From the NCBI GenBank assembly GCA_958430865.1, contig CAUDNR010002757.1, forward strand, positions 26,874 through 65,863: a stretch of 38,990 bases of DNA. The letters run 5' to 3'. The notes under the pieces were generated by a model, which saw nothing but the letters and a program-made list of their open reading frames with translations, was not told the DNA's origin and made no database searches. Below, piece after piece: positions 22,111 through 33,659 of this stretch (position 1 is the first letter of the stretch; the number at the start of each line of letters is the position of its first letter). The DNA comes from Entrophospora sp. SA101. Taxonomy: Eukaryota; Glomeromycota; Glomeromycetes; Entrophosporales; Entrophosporaceae. Both the position numbers and the translations under genes were made by a program.

Positions 22111-22959
22111 ATTATCGAGATTTTTTTTTATGAAACAGCTAATGTGTCCAGATTGTCCTTTATTGAAATTCATTTATTACCAATATTTGATGAATCAGAT
22201 ACTCTCGTTTCAATGGATGGATTTTTGTTTTAATCCTTGTTTTTATTAAAAAAATTTGACAGATTTTTTGGTAAGAGTACATATTAGTGATATATTGATA
22301 TACTTAGTATTAGATCTGTCGACTATTCACTGCCTTTTCGCAATTTATGTAACGAAAATAATGGCAGTGACACATAAGTCAATAAATATTGAAAGTTATG
22401 TGAAGGTGGTTTTGCACGAAGGCATAATCATATAGGTTTAGATTCATTGAAATAAAAAAATATATATTTCCAATTTTTTTTTAAAACTTTCACAAAATTT
22501 TTGACAAAAATTTTGACGTGAAATTTTTTATTCTAACACAAAAATGTACATACTAGATTGTAGCTTAAGTTCAAAAGATAAAATTATATGCTTTATATTT
22601 TCCAGAACTTTGTCAATTAAAAATAAAAGAAACCCGATTAATCTTTTATAGAATTTTCAACGTGAGTCTTTCTTTTGCCATATTTTTGAAAAAAATTATA
22701 TAAAACTTTGGATCAGACAACTATTATCTTGCTTGTTTTAAACGGTATGAAAGGGATATTGTATTTTTCATTGATGAAGGAACATTATCAGGAAAGATAG
22801 GCCTCAAGCTTCGTGTAACGAGTACCAATAAGATGCTAAAGATAGTAAGTAGAAGTAGTCAAAGTCTTTTATTTTATAAATGTCTTCAATGAGAGTTAAG
22901 AATGCTGGTAAAGTTATGCGAATCATGATAAACAACACATTTTCTTATAATTTTGTATC
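22111..22959. other. intergenic, nothing recognised
   Basis: P450-flank homology continues to about 22360 and then stops. The remainder is AT-rich with no convincing frame on either strand. Confidence 0.45.
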
Positions 22960-23250
22960 ATGAACCGCCATTATTTTCGTTATACACTGTTACATACGGA
23001 AAATTTATTATTATACACATTGAGTCTCGATTTAATGGACCTCGAGGGTTTAACGGATAAATTTTCAAAACCAAATTTTTCTATTACTATTACTATTACT
23101 ATTACTATAATTATTTCATCTCTATTTAACGGATTTAACGGATTTTCATATATTAAGATATTCGATTTAGCGGATATTTTTTTAAAAATCATATATGTCA
23201 CTTATAATAAAATTCTCTCGATATTGCGGATAATAATGATTCTTGCCTAA
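22960..23250. mobile_element. pogo/Tigger-like terminal sequence remnant
   Basis: The stretch has several variants of a motif: tctcgatttaatggacc, tttaacggatt (repeated), ttcgatttagcgga and tctcgatattgcgga. Such CGATTTAACGGA-type sequences are typical of the ends of pogo/Tigger elements in the Tc1-mariner superfamily. A transposase tail of this type lies 180 bases further on, which supports the idea. The boundaries are uncertain. Confidence 0.35.
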
Positions 23251-23426
23251 TTTTATAATAATAAGCGTAATGATGTATTATTGATATTTAATATTAACAA
23301 CATTTTAATCGAACGTATTGTTAACTATTTCTTGACAATGACACTTGTGTATAATGTCATTTTTTTTATTTCTTTAAATGCTGACGAATTTATTATGATT
23401 GATCAAATCCTGAATTCGAAGAAGAA

Positions 23427-23675
23427 ATGACGGAACAAGAAATTGTAAACATAGTGTTGGGGCAACCTGAAGTTGAAAATAATGAGGGTGTTGATAAGAT
23501 AGGCGAGTCAATTATAACAAATACAGAGGCTATAAATGGTTTGGAAAATGCACTTAAATATATACAACAAAAAGATTTAGAAGTTGATTCTCAAATAATT
23601 AAAAATATATTGAAGTTAAAAAGAAAAAATTTCTTATATATAGAAGTCCCAAGAAGCAAAACAATGTCGCATTGA
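23427..23675 (+). mobile_element. pogo/Tigger-type transposase C-terminal remnant
   Basis: The 82-codon frame reads MTEQEIVNIVLGQPEVENNE, then an acidic region, then ENALKYIQQKDLEVDSQ and a Lys-rich helix. The order of a short EEIV-like helix, acidic linker, ALETL-like helix and final basic helix matches the tail following the DDE domain in pogo/Tigger and CENP-B-like transposases. No DDE domain is present upstream. This is a fragment, not an active gene. Confidence 0.45.
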
Positions 23676-23713
23676 TGAATTTATGAGACAACAATGATAT
23701 TATTATTATTAGC

Positions 23714-23941
23714 ATGGTGGGTTTTCAAAAGATGGATTTTAAATGTCATTATTGTTTAGATTATCTTGTAGATGGAATTAATGTATTATCATCCTCTTAC
23801 AATGATAGATTGGAAAGTCAAGTTATGACAACTGATCAAATTGAATTAGAAAAACCTTATGAATTAGATTCATCGCCAAATGATGATGATGATGATAATT
23901 TTGATGAATTCAATTCTAACTTACCTCAATATAAATATTAG
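23714..23941 (+). CDS. hypothetical coding fragment with a CxxC pair and acidic tail
   Basis: The frame of 75 codons includes DFKCHYCLDYLVDGINVL and ends with an acidic run (SSPNDDDDDNFDEF). A possible splice acceptor (attattag) lies just upstream at about 23712. It may be a last exon of a lost gene. The CxxC pair alone does not identify a domain. Confidence 0.3.
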   Translation: MVGFQKMDFKCHYCLDYLVDGINVLSSSYNDRLESQVMTTDQIELEKPYELDSSPNDDDDDNFDEFNSNLPQYKY

Positions 23942-24663
23942 AGCTGCTTTAATTAAATTACAACAAGGTAAATAAAATTTATAATAAAATTTTTTTACTA
24001 TTTTATGGTTTTCTAATGATAATTTTTTAAAAAATAAATTAGAGCCTGTTTCCAGGACCTTTAATGGATACTTCTGAAATTAATTTTTACTATTTATTTA
24101 TATTATTATTTTATTATTTGATCAACCAATAAAAATTTCAATTTCTGTATCTCAATAAACAAATAAATTGATATACTTATTTAGAAATGCGCGCATGTTA
24201 CTTTGAATGTCCACCATGCTTATTACCTATAATTTCATAATACGTTTTATTTCTATTTTTATTAATTATTTGTATAACGTTGTAATTTATTTAACTTTAT
24301 TAAGGAAGAATTGTCTTTCCAATATTTCATATTAGAATTACTAATTAATCAATTTGTATATAGTAATAGGGAGTTTGAATTCAATGTACCTGTAAAGTAA
24401 ACTTTATGATAATTAGTTTCGACTAAGAAAACTAAATAAATAAATAAATAAAATAATAAATATTTTATTTTATTTAAAACTTTTATCTTCTTTAAACAAA
24501 ATTATTCGCTAATAATAAAATCAATTCGTTGATCCCCTATTCATTCTGATCCACACAAAAACAAAAACAATTTTTTATCACCAATTAAAAATACGCTCTC
24601 CCAAATTTAATCGGTGACAATAGTATGATTATGAATGAATATAATATTAATTAAAAAACTCAC
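23942..24663. other. AT-rich intergenic, nothing recognised
   Basis: Contains an aaat microsatellite near 24432-24450 and no convincing frame. Confidence 0.4.
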
Positions 24664-24951
24664 TTTAATGGATGTGAAATTATATGTCCCATTTTTGAAG
24701 ATATTTTTGTCTATCGAGATACTGTTTGTTGTGGAAGGAATTTCATTTAAAACACCTGATATATAAACAATATTATTTGTTGGTCCAACTTCTATAATTA
24801 CATCTTCTTGGGTTTTTTACTGTGGGATCATTTCTATTTCAAAATAAAAAAAATAATTTAATTTTTATAAAGTTAATGTAGAGAATGTTACTTGGTTTTA
24901 TATAATAATACTAATAATACCCGTTATCAAAAACACCACGATTTTTATCAT
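24664..24951 (-). pseudogene. possible secreted-protein gene remnant
   Basis: On the minus strand an ATG at 24951 opens MIKIVVFLITGIISIII, which looks like a signal peptide, and stops at TAA. After a possible intron, an exon at 24833-24664 contains EDVIIEVGPTNNIVYISGV and FKNGTYNFTSIKV, reading as beta strands with N-glycosylation sequons. It ends at a GTGAGT donor. A run of six As near 24812-24817 shifts the frame by one base. I do not recognise the family. The arrangement suggests a decayed or mis-sequenced extracellular protein. Confidence 0.35.
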
Positions 24952-25860
24952 CTCGAAGGAGTTATATATATACCCCGAATCCAAACTTCGAGACGTAACA
25001 AATGTGATTATCTGTTTTGGTGTAACAGAAAATAAATTTTTTTTAAATTATTGCAGCTGAGTCAACACATACACAATTTTTTTTTTAAATAAAGATCGTC
25101 ATAAATAACAATATTTATCGTTTTTTCCCTTTTTAAAATACACGTCAATCATAATTCCACCAATTATTTAAATTCATTCAAAAAAAGAAAATGATATATT
25201 TATAAAAACTAAAGCTAATATACAAATATGTAAGAAAGGTTTGTAGTTTTTTTATGCAAACAATTTCCTTATTGGTATAGTAAACTGAACACAGACTTTC
25301 AATCTATTCTTAATTTTAACGTTAAAAATAACGTTAACAATAATAAATAATTACTATTATTACAATATTCTTATAGTAAAAAGTATGCAAATGTGTGGTC
25401 CATTGGGTCCATTAGTGTAACATTTTAAGCATCCATAATTGGTATTTAATTAATGGTAATGGACCAATCCAAAGTCCATCAGTTCTTAATAGACTAGTCA
25501 ATTTACCACCAGGCTCTGTATTCTGTATATCTACGCCTCAGTACTAAATATAGTGATGTAAGCTGGCGGAAAATTTTTAGCCAGCTAAGAACTTGGATAA
25601 ATTTTTTATCAAGTAATTACTAAATAACATACCTTTTATGAATTCACTAAAAATTTGTTATTATTTTTACTGTCTATTTCTTTTTTTTTATAAGCAAGTC
25701 TCAGTTGGTGAAAAAACTTCGCGGGTAGTACTAAGCTTGGAAGTATTATTATTACTACTATGATTTACTACTATTGTTATTATTATATCTCCTAATTCGT
25801 GCCGTTATTACTATTTAATGGTTCACTATTACTAGGGTTTCTATTCAAATAAGGTTTATT
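24952..25860. other. intergenic with a weak minus-strand coding-like stretch
   Basis: On the minus strand about 25545-25425 reads NTEPGGKLTSLLRTDGLW and continues to a stop. This has some coding character but no start, domain or splice partners. The rest is AT-rich. Confidence 0.3.
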
Positions 25861-25950
25861 CTAAGGCTGGTCGCGTGACTCTAAATGAGTGCTTGGCTAA
25901 ACTGACTAAACCGTTTAGTTATATGTTAACCCCTTTACGCTGCCAGCCCT
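25861..25950. mobile_element. short inverted-repeat (MITE-like) element, copy 3
   Basis: Ends are ctaaggctggtcgcg and, on the other strand, tcagggctggcagcg, an imperfect inverted repeat. Inside are cttggctaaactgactaaac and a ccctttacgctg end shared, in opposite orientation, with 4264-4380 and 30631-30747. The compact non-coding structure fits a MITE, possibly hAT-derived. No clear target-site duplication was seen. Confidence 0.55.
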
Positions 25951-26803
25951 GATTCATTCATTATGAATTTGAGTATTCGAATTACATTGAAAGTTTATTA
26001 ATAAATAAATAATAAAAAAAAAAATAAAAACCTAAAATACGAATAAAATGAACATTCCAAATAACTGGAAAATGAATAATTTGAATTCGAATCGAATTAA
26101 GATTGAGTTGTATTACGATAAGATCTTTGTACTATGGATAGAACTCTATTACATTGTTTTTTTTATCCTATTACAAGTATTGTAAAATTTTTTTTGAGCA
26201 ATGTAATTTTTTTTGTTATCCCAAGTCAGCCAAGTATCTATGCCAAGAATGTTAAGAGAAAAAATTTCTTTATCACCTTTGCCAGTTCAAATCACTACTA
26301 AATAATAATAATGAAAGGTTATAAAGTACATATAATACTCAACACCCACCAAACAAATTTAGAGTATACTAATACACAAAAACTCTTGGGGTGCATATAC
26401 GAGATTCTAAGAAAATCAAATATATTGATTGGTTATATGCTTCAAATTACCACTACTCCTTTATTTTCAAAAATATTTATTTATACCAAATTTGTACGAA
26501 AGGCTATTTCACACCCATGTCAAGACGCTTACCACCACAAGATTAATTCTGTACTTTTATCATATTATTTTTTTGGTATATCAATAAACTGATCCTGGAA
26601 ATTGAGGTGTATACGAAAAAATAAGCCAATCAATTGCTACACATATTAAGAATAACCGAATTGTGAATATTCACATTTAGATATTTGCATACCTCTTCAC
26701 AATCAAATACCACATTCATATCTTGTGTCTTCCTATTTATGATATACCATTATATTCATTATTTTTCCTATTTGTGTATCGATACAACTTTTATCACGTT
26801 TTC
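25951..26803. other. intergenic, nothing certain
   Basis: A 93-codon frame at 26311-26592 has no recognisable domain and is not repeated near the other P450 genes. It is left uncalled. Confidence 0.35.
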
Positions 26804-27202
26804 TCTAAACAATAAACAATCCACATAAAGAAGGTTATGGCCGTACGAAATTTTATCATCAAGCTTATAAAGAGGAGGAGGATTCATTATAAAGCTATGG
26901 TAATGGTATTATAATTGGTTTGCGGAATTCCTATATATTTATATTATAATATGTGTGACAGTTCTTTCTGATAAATTCCAAGACTGCCGATCTTGTAACA
27001 ATAATCCCATTTTCTATGGCGCAGTTTAATTACTCCGTGGATAAAATGTGGTCCCAGAAAGGAAACATTTCTTGTAATAGTAAATTTTTTTAATAAATAG
27101 CGAATTTTTTTTTCTTTTCGATTTTTTAAATTCAATCCAATAATTATAATAATAAATAATTCTTATTTTACAAAATAACAATAACAACAACAATAATAAT
27201 AA
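26804..27202 (+). promoter_or_regulatory. P450 D 5' flank, shared with B and C
   Basis: The block at about 26804-26880 matches the B flank in inverted orientation, and 26894-27202 matches the C flank. The aataatccca block near 26999 also occurs upstream of A. The region links all four genes to one ancestral unit. Specific regulatory sites were not recognised. Confidence 0.45.
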
Positions 27203-27385
27203 ATGGCTATATTCGAAAACACAACTGCGTATTTAGTTGTCGCAACATTAATCATCGGCTATTATACTTATAAATGGATAATTTATCCATTATATTTATC
27301 GCCTTTATCTAAACTTCCTGGCCCTCCTCCTGACAATTTTCTGTTAGGAAGTTTCTGGAAAATGTCTAAACCAACGGTGAGAGCA

Positions 27386-27416
<31 letters not shown>

Positions 27417-29288
27417 ACTATGTTTATATAAAAATAAAAAAAATTGACCTCCGTATTATTATATTAAATATAATAAGGGTGGAGTGGATTGGGCAGAAAA
27501 ATATGGAAATATATATAAAGTTCATGGATTATTCAATCAACCAAGGGTTTATATTCTTGGCGAAAAAAATATTCAAAAAATACTTGTTAATGACGCATAT
27601 ACTAAATTTGGTAAAAGAAAGGAAATTCTGGGATATTTAAAAAGAATTGTTGGAGAAGGTATTTCGATGGTAACTGGTGATGTACACAAGAGACAACGTA
27701 AACTGATGAATCCATCATTCGGTCTTAATAGTATTAGGGTAAATAAAAATATTTGTATTTACATTAACAGCGGGTTTGTCTGTGTGACTAGTTACATTAA
27801 TATTAATATTGATATTATTTATTTAGGATATGATTCCAGTATTTATAAGGGTTTCTAATACATTGAAAGATCTATGGAAAGATGAAATAAAGAATGGTCA
27901 AAATGTTAATAATGATATTGGTAAAAAAAGTGCAATAATTGATGTTGGTTGTTATATGGGAAGAGTATCTTTGGATGTTATTGGCATAGTTGGTAAGTGA
28001 TTCTATAATAGGATTGAACAGGTAAAAAAATAATGCAATTAAAATCACTAGTCAGTGTGTTTAATCAAATCAATCTTCACACAATTAATCATTTGTTATT
28101 TAGGGTTTGATTCTGAAATAAATTCTTTGATAGAATCATCAAGACTTGCTGATTCATTAAGCACTCTTTTTGATAACAAATATGGGGTAGCATTTAATTT
28201 ATTATCAATTTCTTTACCCATATTGAGATTGCTGCCATTAAAAATAAATCAAGATATTGAAAATGCTTCAATTGAAATTGAAAAATTACAAGGAAATTGG
28301 TTCAAAATAAATTTGATGAATTGAAAAGAGGTAAATTGGATATCAATGATTTGATAAGTGTTTGGTGAAAGCTAGTTATGGACAGGAAATAGATAAAAAT
28401 GAACAAATGAGTTTTGAAGAAATAAGAAATCAGGTAGTTGTTATTACAAAGAAATTGAAGGAAATGATTTTTTATAATTATCATTATTATTTTTAACTAA
28501 AAAATTTTTTTTTCAAGATTATGACATTTTTCATAGCAGGACATGAGTCAACTGGTGTTATGATGATTTGGATATTGTATTATTTGTCCAAGGATCAAGA
28601 AATTCAAGACAAACTCAGAGAAGAGATTGTTAAAGAATTTCCTGATAAAGATTCTGAGCTAAATTTTGATAAAATCAACTCCATGGAATATTTAAATGCA
28701 GTTTGCAAAGAAACTCTTAGAATTGTCCCTCCAGGTATATTATTATAATGAATAAGAAGAAGAAAATATTGTTATGATTATTATATAAATATAAACGCAT
28801 TTGTTATATTTTTTTTATGTTATAATAAAAGCTACATTGGTGAGTTGTATAGCAAATGTAGGTGTCATGATTGATGAGTATCTTATTCCAAAGGTATTAT
28901 TTTATTTATGCATCTGTTATTGTCTTTTAATATTATTAATATTAATATTAATAAATTAATTTAGGACACATCAATTTATGTACCAATTTATCAAATTCAC
29001 CATTTGGCATCAATTTGGGGTGATGATGTTGAAAAATTTAATCCATCACGTTGGTTTACAGAAAAAGTTAAAGGTTTTTCTCATTACAAGCATCTGCCAT
29101 TTTCAGCTGGGCCAAGATCATGTATTGGTAATAGGTTTGCATTGAATGAAGCAAAGGTTGTCTTGTGCATTTTATTAAGAAACTTCCAGTTCCATGAAGT
29201 TGAAGGTTTCAAAGTTACAACTAAAGCAAATATTACTCTTAGACCTGATCCTACTGTGAAGTTGTGGGTCAATGAAATTGATTATTAA
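27203..29288 (+). pseudogene. cytochrome P450 D, pseudogene
   Basis: Exons are 27203-27376, 27478-27738, 27827-27992, 28104-28433, about 28518-28736, about 28842-28894 and about 28965-29288. Exons 1 to 3 are open and very close to C. Exon 4 is 330 rather than 332 bases. One A is missing in the run at 28281-28285 and one T in the run at 28361-28363 compared with C and B, so the frame is lost before the I-helix. The later exons still show AGHEST, KETLR, FNPSRW and the heme loop FSAGPRSCIG. Exon 6 reads SCIANVGV where B and C have an Arg-Thr/Ser-Thr motif, which suggests relaxed selection. Both missing bases are in homopolymers, so sequencing error is conceivable, but the identical copy A shows the same losses. 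Confidence 0.85.
27388..27416. repeat. AT microsatellite in intron 1 of P450 D
   Basis: About fourteen AT units in the same position as the run in intron 1 of P450 C. Confidence 0.9.
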
Positions 29289-30301
29289 TTAGCAGATAAG
29301 AAAGAATATTATTTATTATTTATTAAATACACTCAAATCGGATGGACCCTTGGTTCCATATTATTATGTTTATTTTTTATTTTATTTTTCCACTGTAACA
29401 AGAGACAGTTATAAAATATTATAAATGAAAACAAAAAAGTCTAATGTAATGAGCTTCGACTGTTATTTTGTTTTATAAAATTATAAAATTTTATAATTAA
29501 TTGGACAAGACTCTTTTTTTATAAAAGTAATGCTAACACCATCCATCAACATATTTAATAAACAGTGATATATTGTATATTAAGTTTTATTATAAAAATA
29601 TAATACTATGGAATGATTATTATAAAAGATACTAATAATTAAAGAATATGAATTAATGAACGGATGGGAATGAATGTTTATGGGAAAAGAGATAGTTGAT
29701 GATTATTTAATAGACATAGATTTGTATATTTCGAATTCAATTCTATGGTAATTATGTCAAAAAATAATAATATTATGCTTTGGCTGATAGTCGTGCATAT
29801 TTTAGGCGATGTATTTATTTACATATTGATAATATCTCTGGTCCTTGTAATACATATATTACATCTACAACATAACCCTATGCCCATCAAAAGAAAGATC
29901 AATTCTGCCGATAATTCATTATTACCATGTGTATATATTATAACAAAGTTGTTCGATGGTTAAAAAAAGATTGGGTTTATATGAATCTTGTGACTTCGTG
30001 GAGAGTAATAATATAAGTGGTATATAGGTAGAATCGATGTTAAAAGAGGCTCCCTAATATTCGGGAAGATACATTATGTCTACTTGATGTTCGCATTAGT
30101 TAATTAATAATTGGATTCGGAAAAAGAAAGTTGAGCGATTATTTGAAGACATTAAATTGTCTATTATAAACTCATATAGATAAAACTATAGAATATAATT
30201 AACAAATACCACATGATGCATAGAACAAAATTTATTTTGATGATGATAATAATATCAACAATAACTAACACTAATACCCATGGTGGAAAAAATGTAAGTA
30301 A
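29289..30301. other. P450 D 3' flank
   Basis: Identical to 2922-3934. It is related to the flanks of B and C, and no gene was recognised. Confidence 0.6.
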
Positions 30302-30421
30302 GAATATCCAGGATGTAAAGCAGTTTGTCAAAAAGGCTGTTTGCTAAATCACACAAGGCACCATCTTGGAATAAAGAACCTTAAGTGTGAATATTCAGGA
30401 TGCACAAAAGCATTTTATTGA
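30302..30421 (+). pseudogene. C2H2 zinc-finger remnant (copy D flank)
   Basis: Identical to 3935-4054, with the same EYPGC and EYSGC finger elements and stop codon. It is a relic within the duplicated block. Confidence 0.5.
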
Positions 30422-30630
30422 GTTGCATCAATAATCACCACCACCATTGAAAGATTTTTTTATGAAACAGCTAATATAATTGTTTCTGGATGCTCAGATT
30501 GTCCTTTTTTGAAATTCATTTATTACTATAAACAGATGATTACCCCAATATCTGACGAATCAGACACCTCGTTTCAACGAATGGATTTTTTGTTTTGATC
30601 CCTTGTTTTTATAATAGTAGTGGTAATGAG

Positions 30631-30747
30631 TAGAGCTGACAGCGTAAAGGGTTAAAATCCTAATTTAGTAATAATTGTCTTGACTAAACTTGACTTAACA
30701 TATGATTAAACAGTTTAGTCAGTTTAGCCAAATGCTGATTAGTCCTG
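30631..30747. mobile_element. short inverted-repeat (MITE-like) element, copy 2
   Basis: Identical to 4264-4380 as part of the duplicated block; related to 25861-25950. Confidence 0.5.
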
Positions 30748-31297
30748 GTAGTGAGATTTTAATGATAATATATTAATATATTTAATATTAGATCCGTTGA
30801 CTATTCCCTGCCTTTTCATTGTTATTGTGATGCAATTTATGTGATACGTACGAAAAATTTATTTTCTGGTGCAAACAAAAATTATAATATGTAACAAAAA
30901 ATTTTTAACAGATAATAATAAAATTTGCCATGTTACTGTCTTTTTCTAAATTCCGTAATTTTTTGTCGATTTTGCAAATTAATTTCTTTTTTTGTGTGAA
31001 GTTCTGTTTGGTTTTTGGTTTTCATCTTGTTAAGCAAATTTTGAGTCGTACGGCAAATATTCCGTTTATTAAAAGAGTTCTTTGCAATTGCAATTGCAAG
31101 TGCCTTACCATTGCCTTGCCTGTTATTTTCAATGATATTGCAATGAACTTCCGTTCCCCCGAATTTTTTTTACTCGAAAAAATGTTCATTATATAGTCGA
31201 ATAAAAAATATGTTGATTTTTGATCATCTATCAAATTTGGATGATTCGTGATAATAAATGAAGTTTTGTTGTAAATAATAGATATCATTATTAAATA
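30748..31297. other. AT-rich intergenic stretch, second copy
   Basis: Identical to 4381-4930; no gene called. Confidence 0.4.
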
Positions 31298-31766
31298 TTA
31301 TTTCCATTTCTCTCTAATCTGGCAATTCTTTAACTTGCTTTTAGCCTTCTCCTCTAAACTAAAGCAAAAATTAACTAACCCCTTATCAGTCTCCTTCTTA
31401 TTCCGAGTAAAATGCATTAGAGCATATTCCTTATGAACTTTCCTTTCCCCAACTTCACAAAAAATAATAATCCTGCACAGCATAGATAATCTGGTATTTC
31501 TTGGGTCGAGTAATCATAAAGTCATACCAGTTTCCCGTAAAAGGATTGAGAGTTTCTTCTAAGACTAAGGAGTGAACGTCCTCACAGGGCTTTACAAGAT
31601 TGATATATAAAAACCATTGTTTATCTTGGATTCAAGCTTTTACTCCCCTCCTTGTTATTTTGCTCTTTCATGGCTTCAGCTTGCTTCCTTAAACCAAACA
31701 AGCAATCCTCATGCTCAAAGACACTTAAAAACCAACTACTCCAAGAATAAGGATTGGCAAGAAAGG
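31298..31766 (-). pseudogene. unidentified decayed gene on the minus strand (copy 2)
   Basis: Identical to 4931-5399, with the same three coding-like segments in different frames. Confidence 0.5.
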
Positions 31767-32063
31767 TTATAATAATAATTTAAAAAAATAAAAAAAAATA
31801 TATCACCAGAATCAAAATAAATTCCGTCAACGGGAAAATTTGGCTATGGGAAAATATTTAGAAGAACAATCCGACCAGCTGAAAGTTGAAAAGTGATTAA
31901 TTCTAATTCCCGAAAACTCACACCTCTCCAAACCTAATTTGGTTGTCCCTGGGTTGAGCAAAATCCGAAAAACAGTTTTTTTTAATATAAATTCTGATAG
32001 TTATTTTTAAACACCTTTTTTTTTTTTTTTACACTGCTACAACAATAAATCTATTTTTAAACA
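31767..32063. other. intergenic, second copy
   Basis: Identical to 5400-5696. Confidence 0.35.
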
Positions 32064-32704
32064 ATGGCATCTATTCTAACATCCATTGTATATATAAAGG
32101 CTGCGAGCGGTGCAAATGTTTATATAAATATTGCATATAGCAGAGTAGATGATGAAGAATTTGTAAAGTTGAATTTTAAGGCATTTCGACAGAACTTTGA
32201 AGAAATTATCCGATAAATTAAGGAAAATTCCATTATGGTGATGGTTATTTGTAATTTTTTTTTAATAATTTCGATAAATGACAAAATGTAACAAATGATT
32301 TTTTTTTTGTGTAGATAACTGTCATCCAAGCAATAAACTTGGACCTAAAAACTTTGAACGAGGAGCCTAACATACATGATATACTGATAACACCTCTGTT
32401 CGGTGCTTTTTTTTCTCCTTGTAAAGAAAAGGCCAAGCTAAAGGATGAACTAGATCAAAACTTCTTCATAATGAAAAAGGAACACTTACAATTCGTTCAC
32501 CAGCACATCTAACAAAGTAATGATTCCATGTACACATACGATCTCAAATGGCAGACATTCAGCCGTGGCAGATGCAATAAAATCATCAGCAGTCTTTTCA
32601 GTAGTGGGTGAGCTGTTCGTGGGAAGGAACATCATGCAAATCATTGAGTGGTCTTATCCCAGTCTATTCCGTACCTTATATGCGGAGTCAAAAAGTATCT
32701 TTTC

Positions 32705-32740
<36 letters not shown>

Positions 32741-32932
32741 TTCCTAATTCCGTACATTTTCCGTATACATCCATAAATTGCATTACATTGATAAACTTCA
32801 AAACTTGGATTAAATACGTCCATTCCGTACCAAATATAAGGGAGCTCTTATATTTATTTTCTATAGGGCATCCTTTCATTTGATTTTGAGGATAAAGATG
32901 TTGTGACTGAATGCAGAAGATTAAATTATTAA
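32064..32932 (+). pseudogene. unidentified multi-exon gene remnant (copy 2)
   Basis: Identical to 5697-6565, including the stop after the first coding stretch, the 32315-32512 exon, and the ATT run at 32708-32741 with exactly the same repeat number. Confidence 0.5.
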
Positions 32933-33659
32933 TTAATATTATTAATGAATGAATGAATTGATTTTTTTTTTTTAAAAAAAAAAAAAGAATCTGATGTAAC
33001 ACATGCTCACTTTGCATCCGAACAACAAAGTTTTTTTACTTTAAAATTACATACAAAAAATCAATGATACTGAAAAAGTTCATTATATTATTATTGAATT
33101 ATCTTCCTTTTTAAAAACCAAATAACGATATTATGCACGCCACATTGACAAAATAAAGTTAAAGTTTACTGAATTAAACCAACTAAAGAACAATATGAAT
33201 ATGCATGTTATTTTGCATAATAAATGTTTATCATGCATGATTTGCGTCTTTTCCAGCTTGCTCATCTCCCATCGAAGACATTTGTGAAATAAAAAACTTC
33301 GTCTCATTCTACTTTCTATTTATAAAAAATCTTGGCAATCAATTTTTTTAATTATACTTCGTTGAGATATTAAATGACTTTTTGTCACCGTCATTTATTT
33401 TGTAAAATTCTGATTGGCTAATTTTGAATTTCACGTACAAAGTTTAATCGATTATTATAATAATAAATTATTATAATATAAATAAAACACGACCGTTTTT
33501 TTTAAAAAAAATTCGAAAAATCTATTTCAATAACAGACAATAATAATAAAATTTTAAAAACATTATTTATAAAAAAACGCCGAAAGCTTTCTTTTTTGCT
33601 TTTAAAAAACCTCTATACACAAGCATTTTTAAATTGATTTTTATTTATTTCTAATAAAA
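32933..33659. promoter_or_regulatory. upstream region of the complete ion-channel gene
   Basis: Identical to 6566-7292. Probable promoter and 5' UTR of the channel gene, without recognised elements. Confidence 0.4.

Noticed and set aside
26311..26592. 93-codon open frame
   Set aside because: There is no recognisable domain, splice context or conservation in the related flanks.
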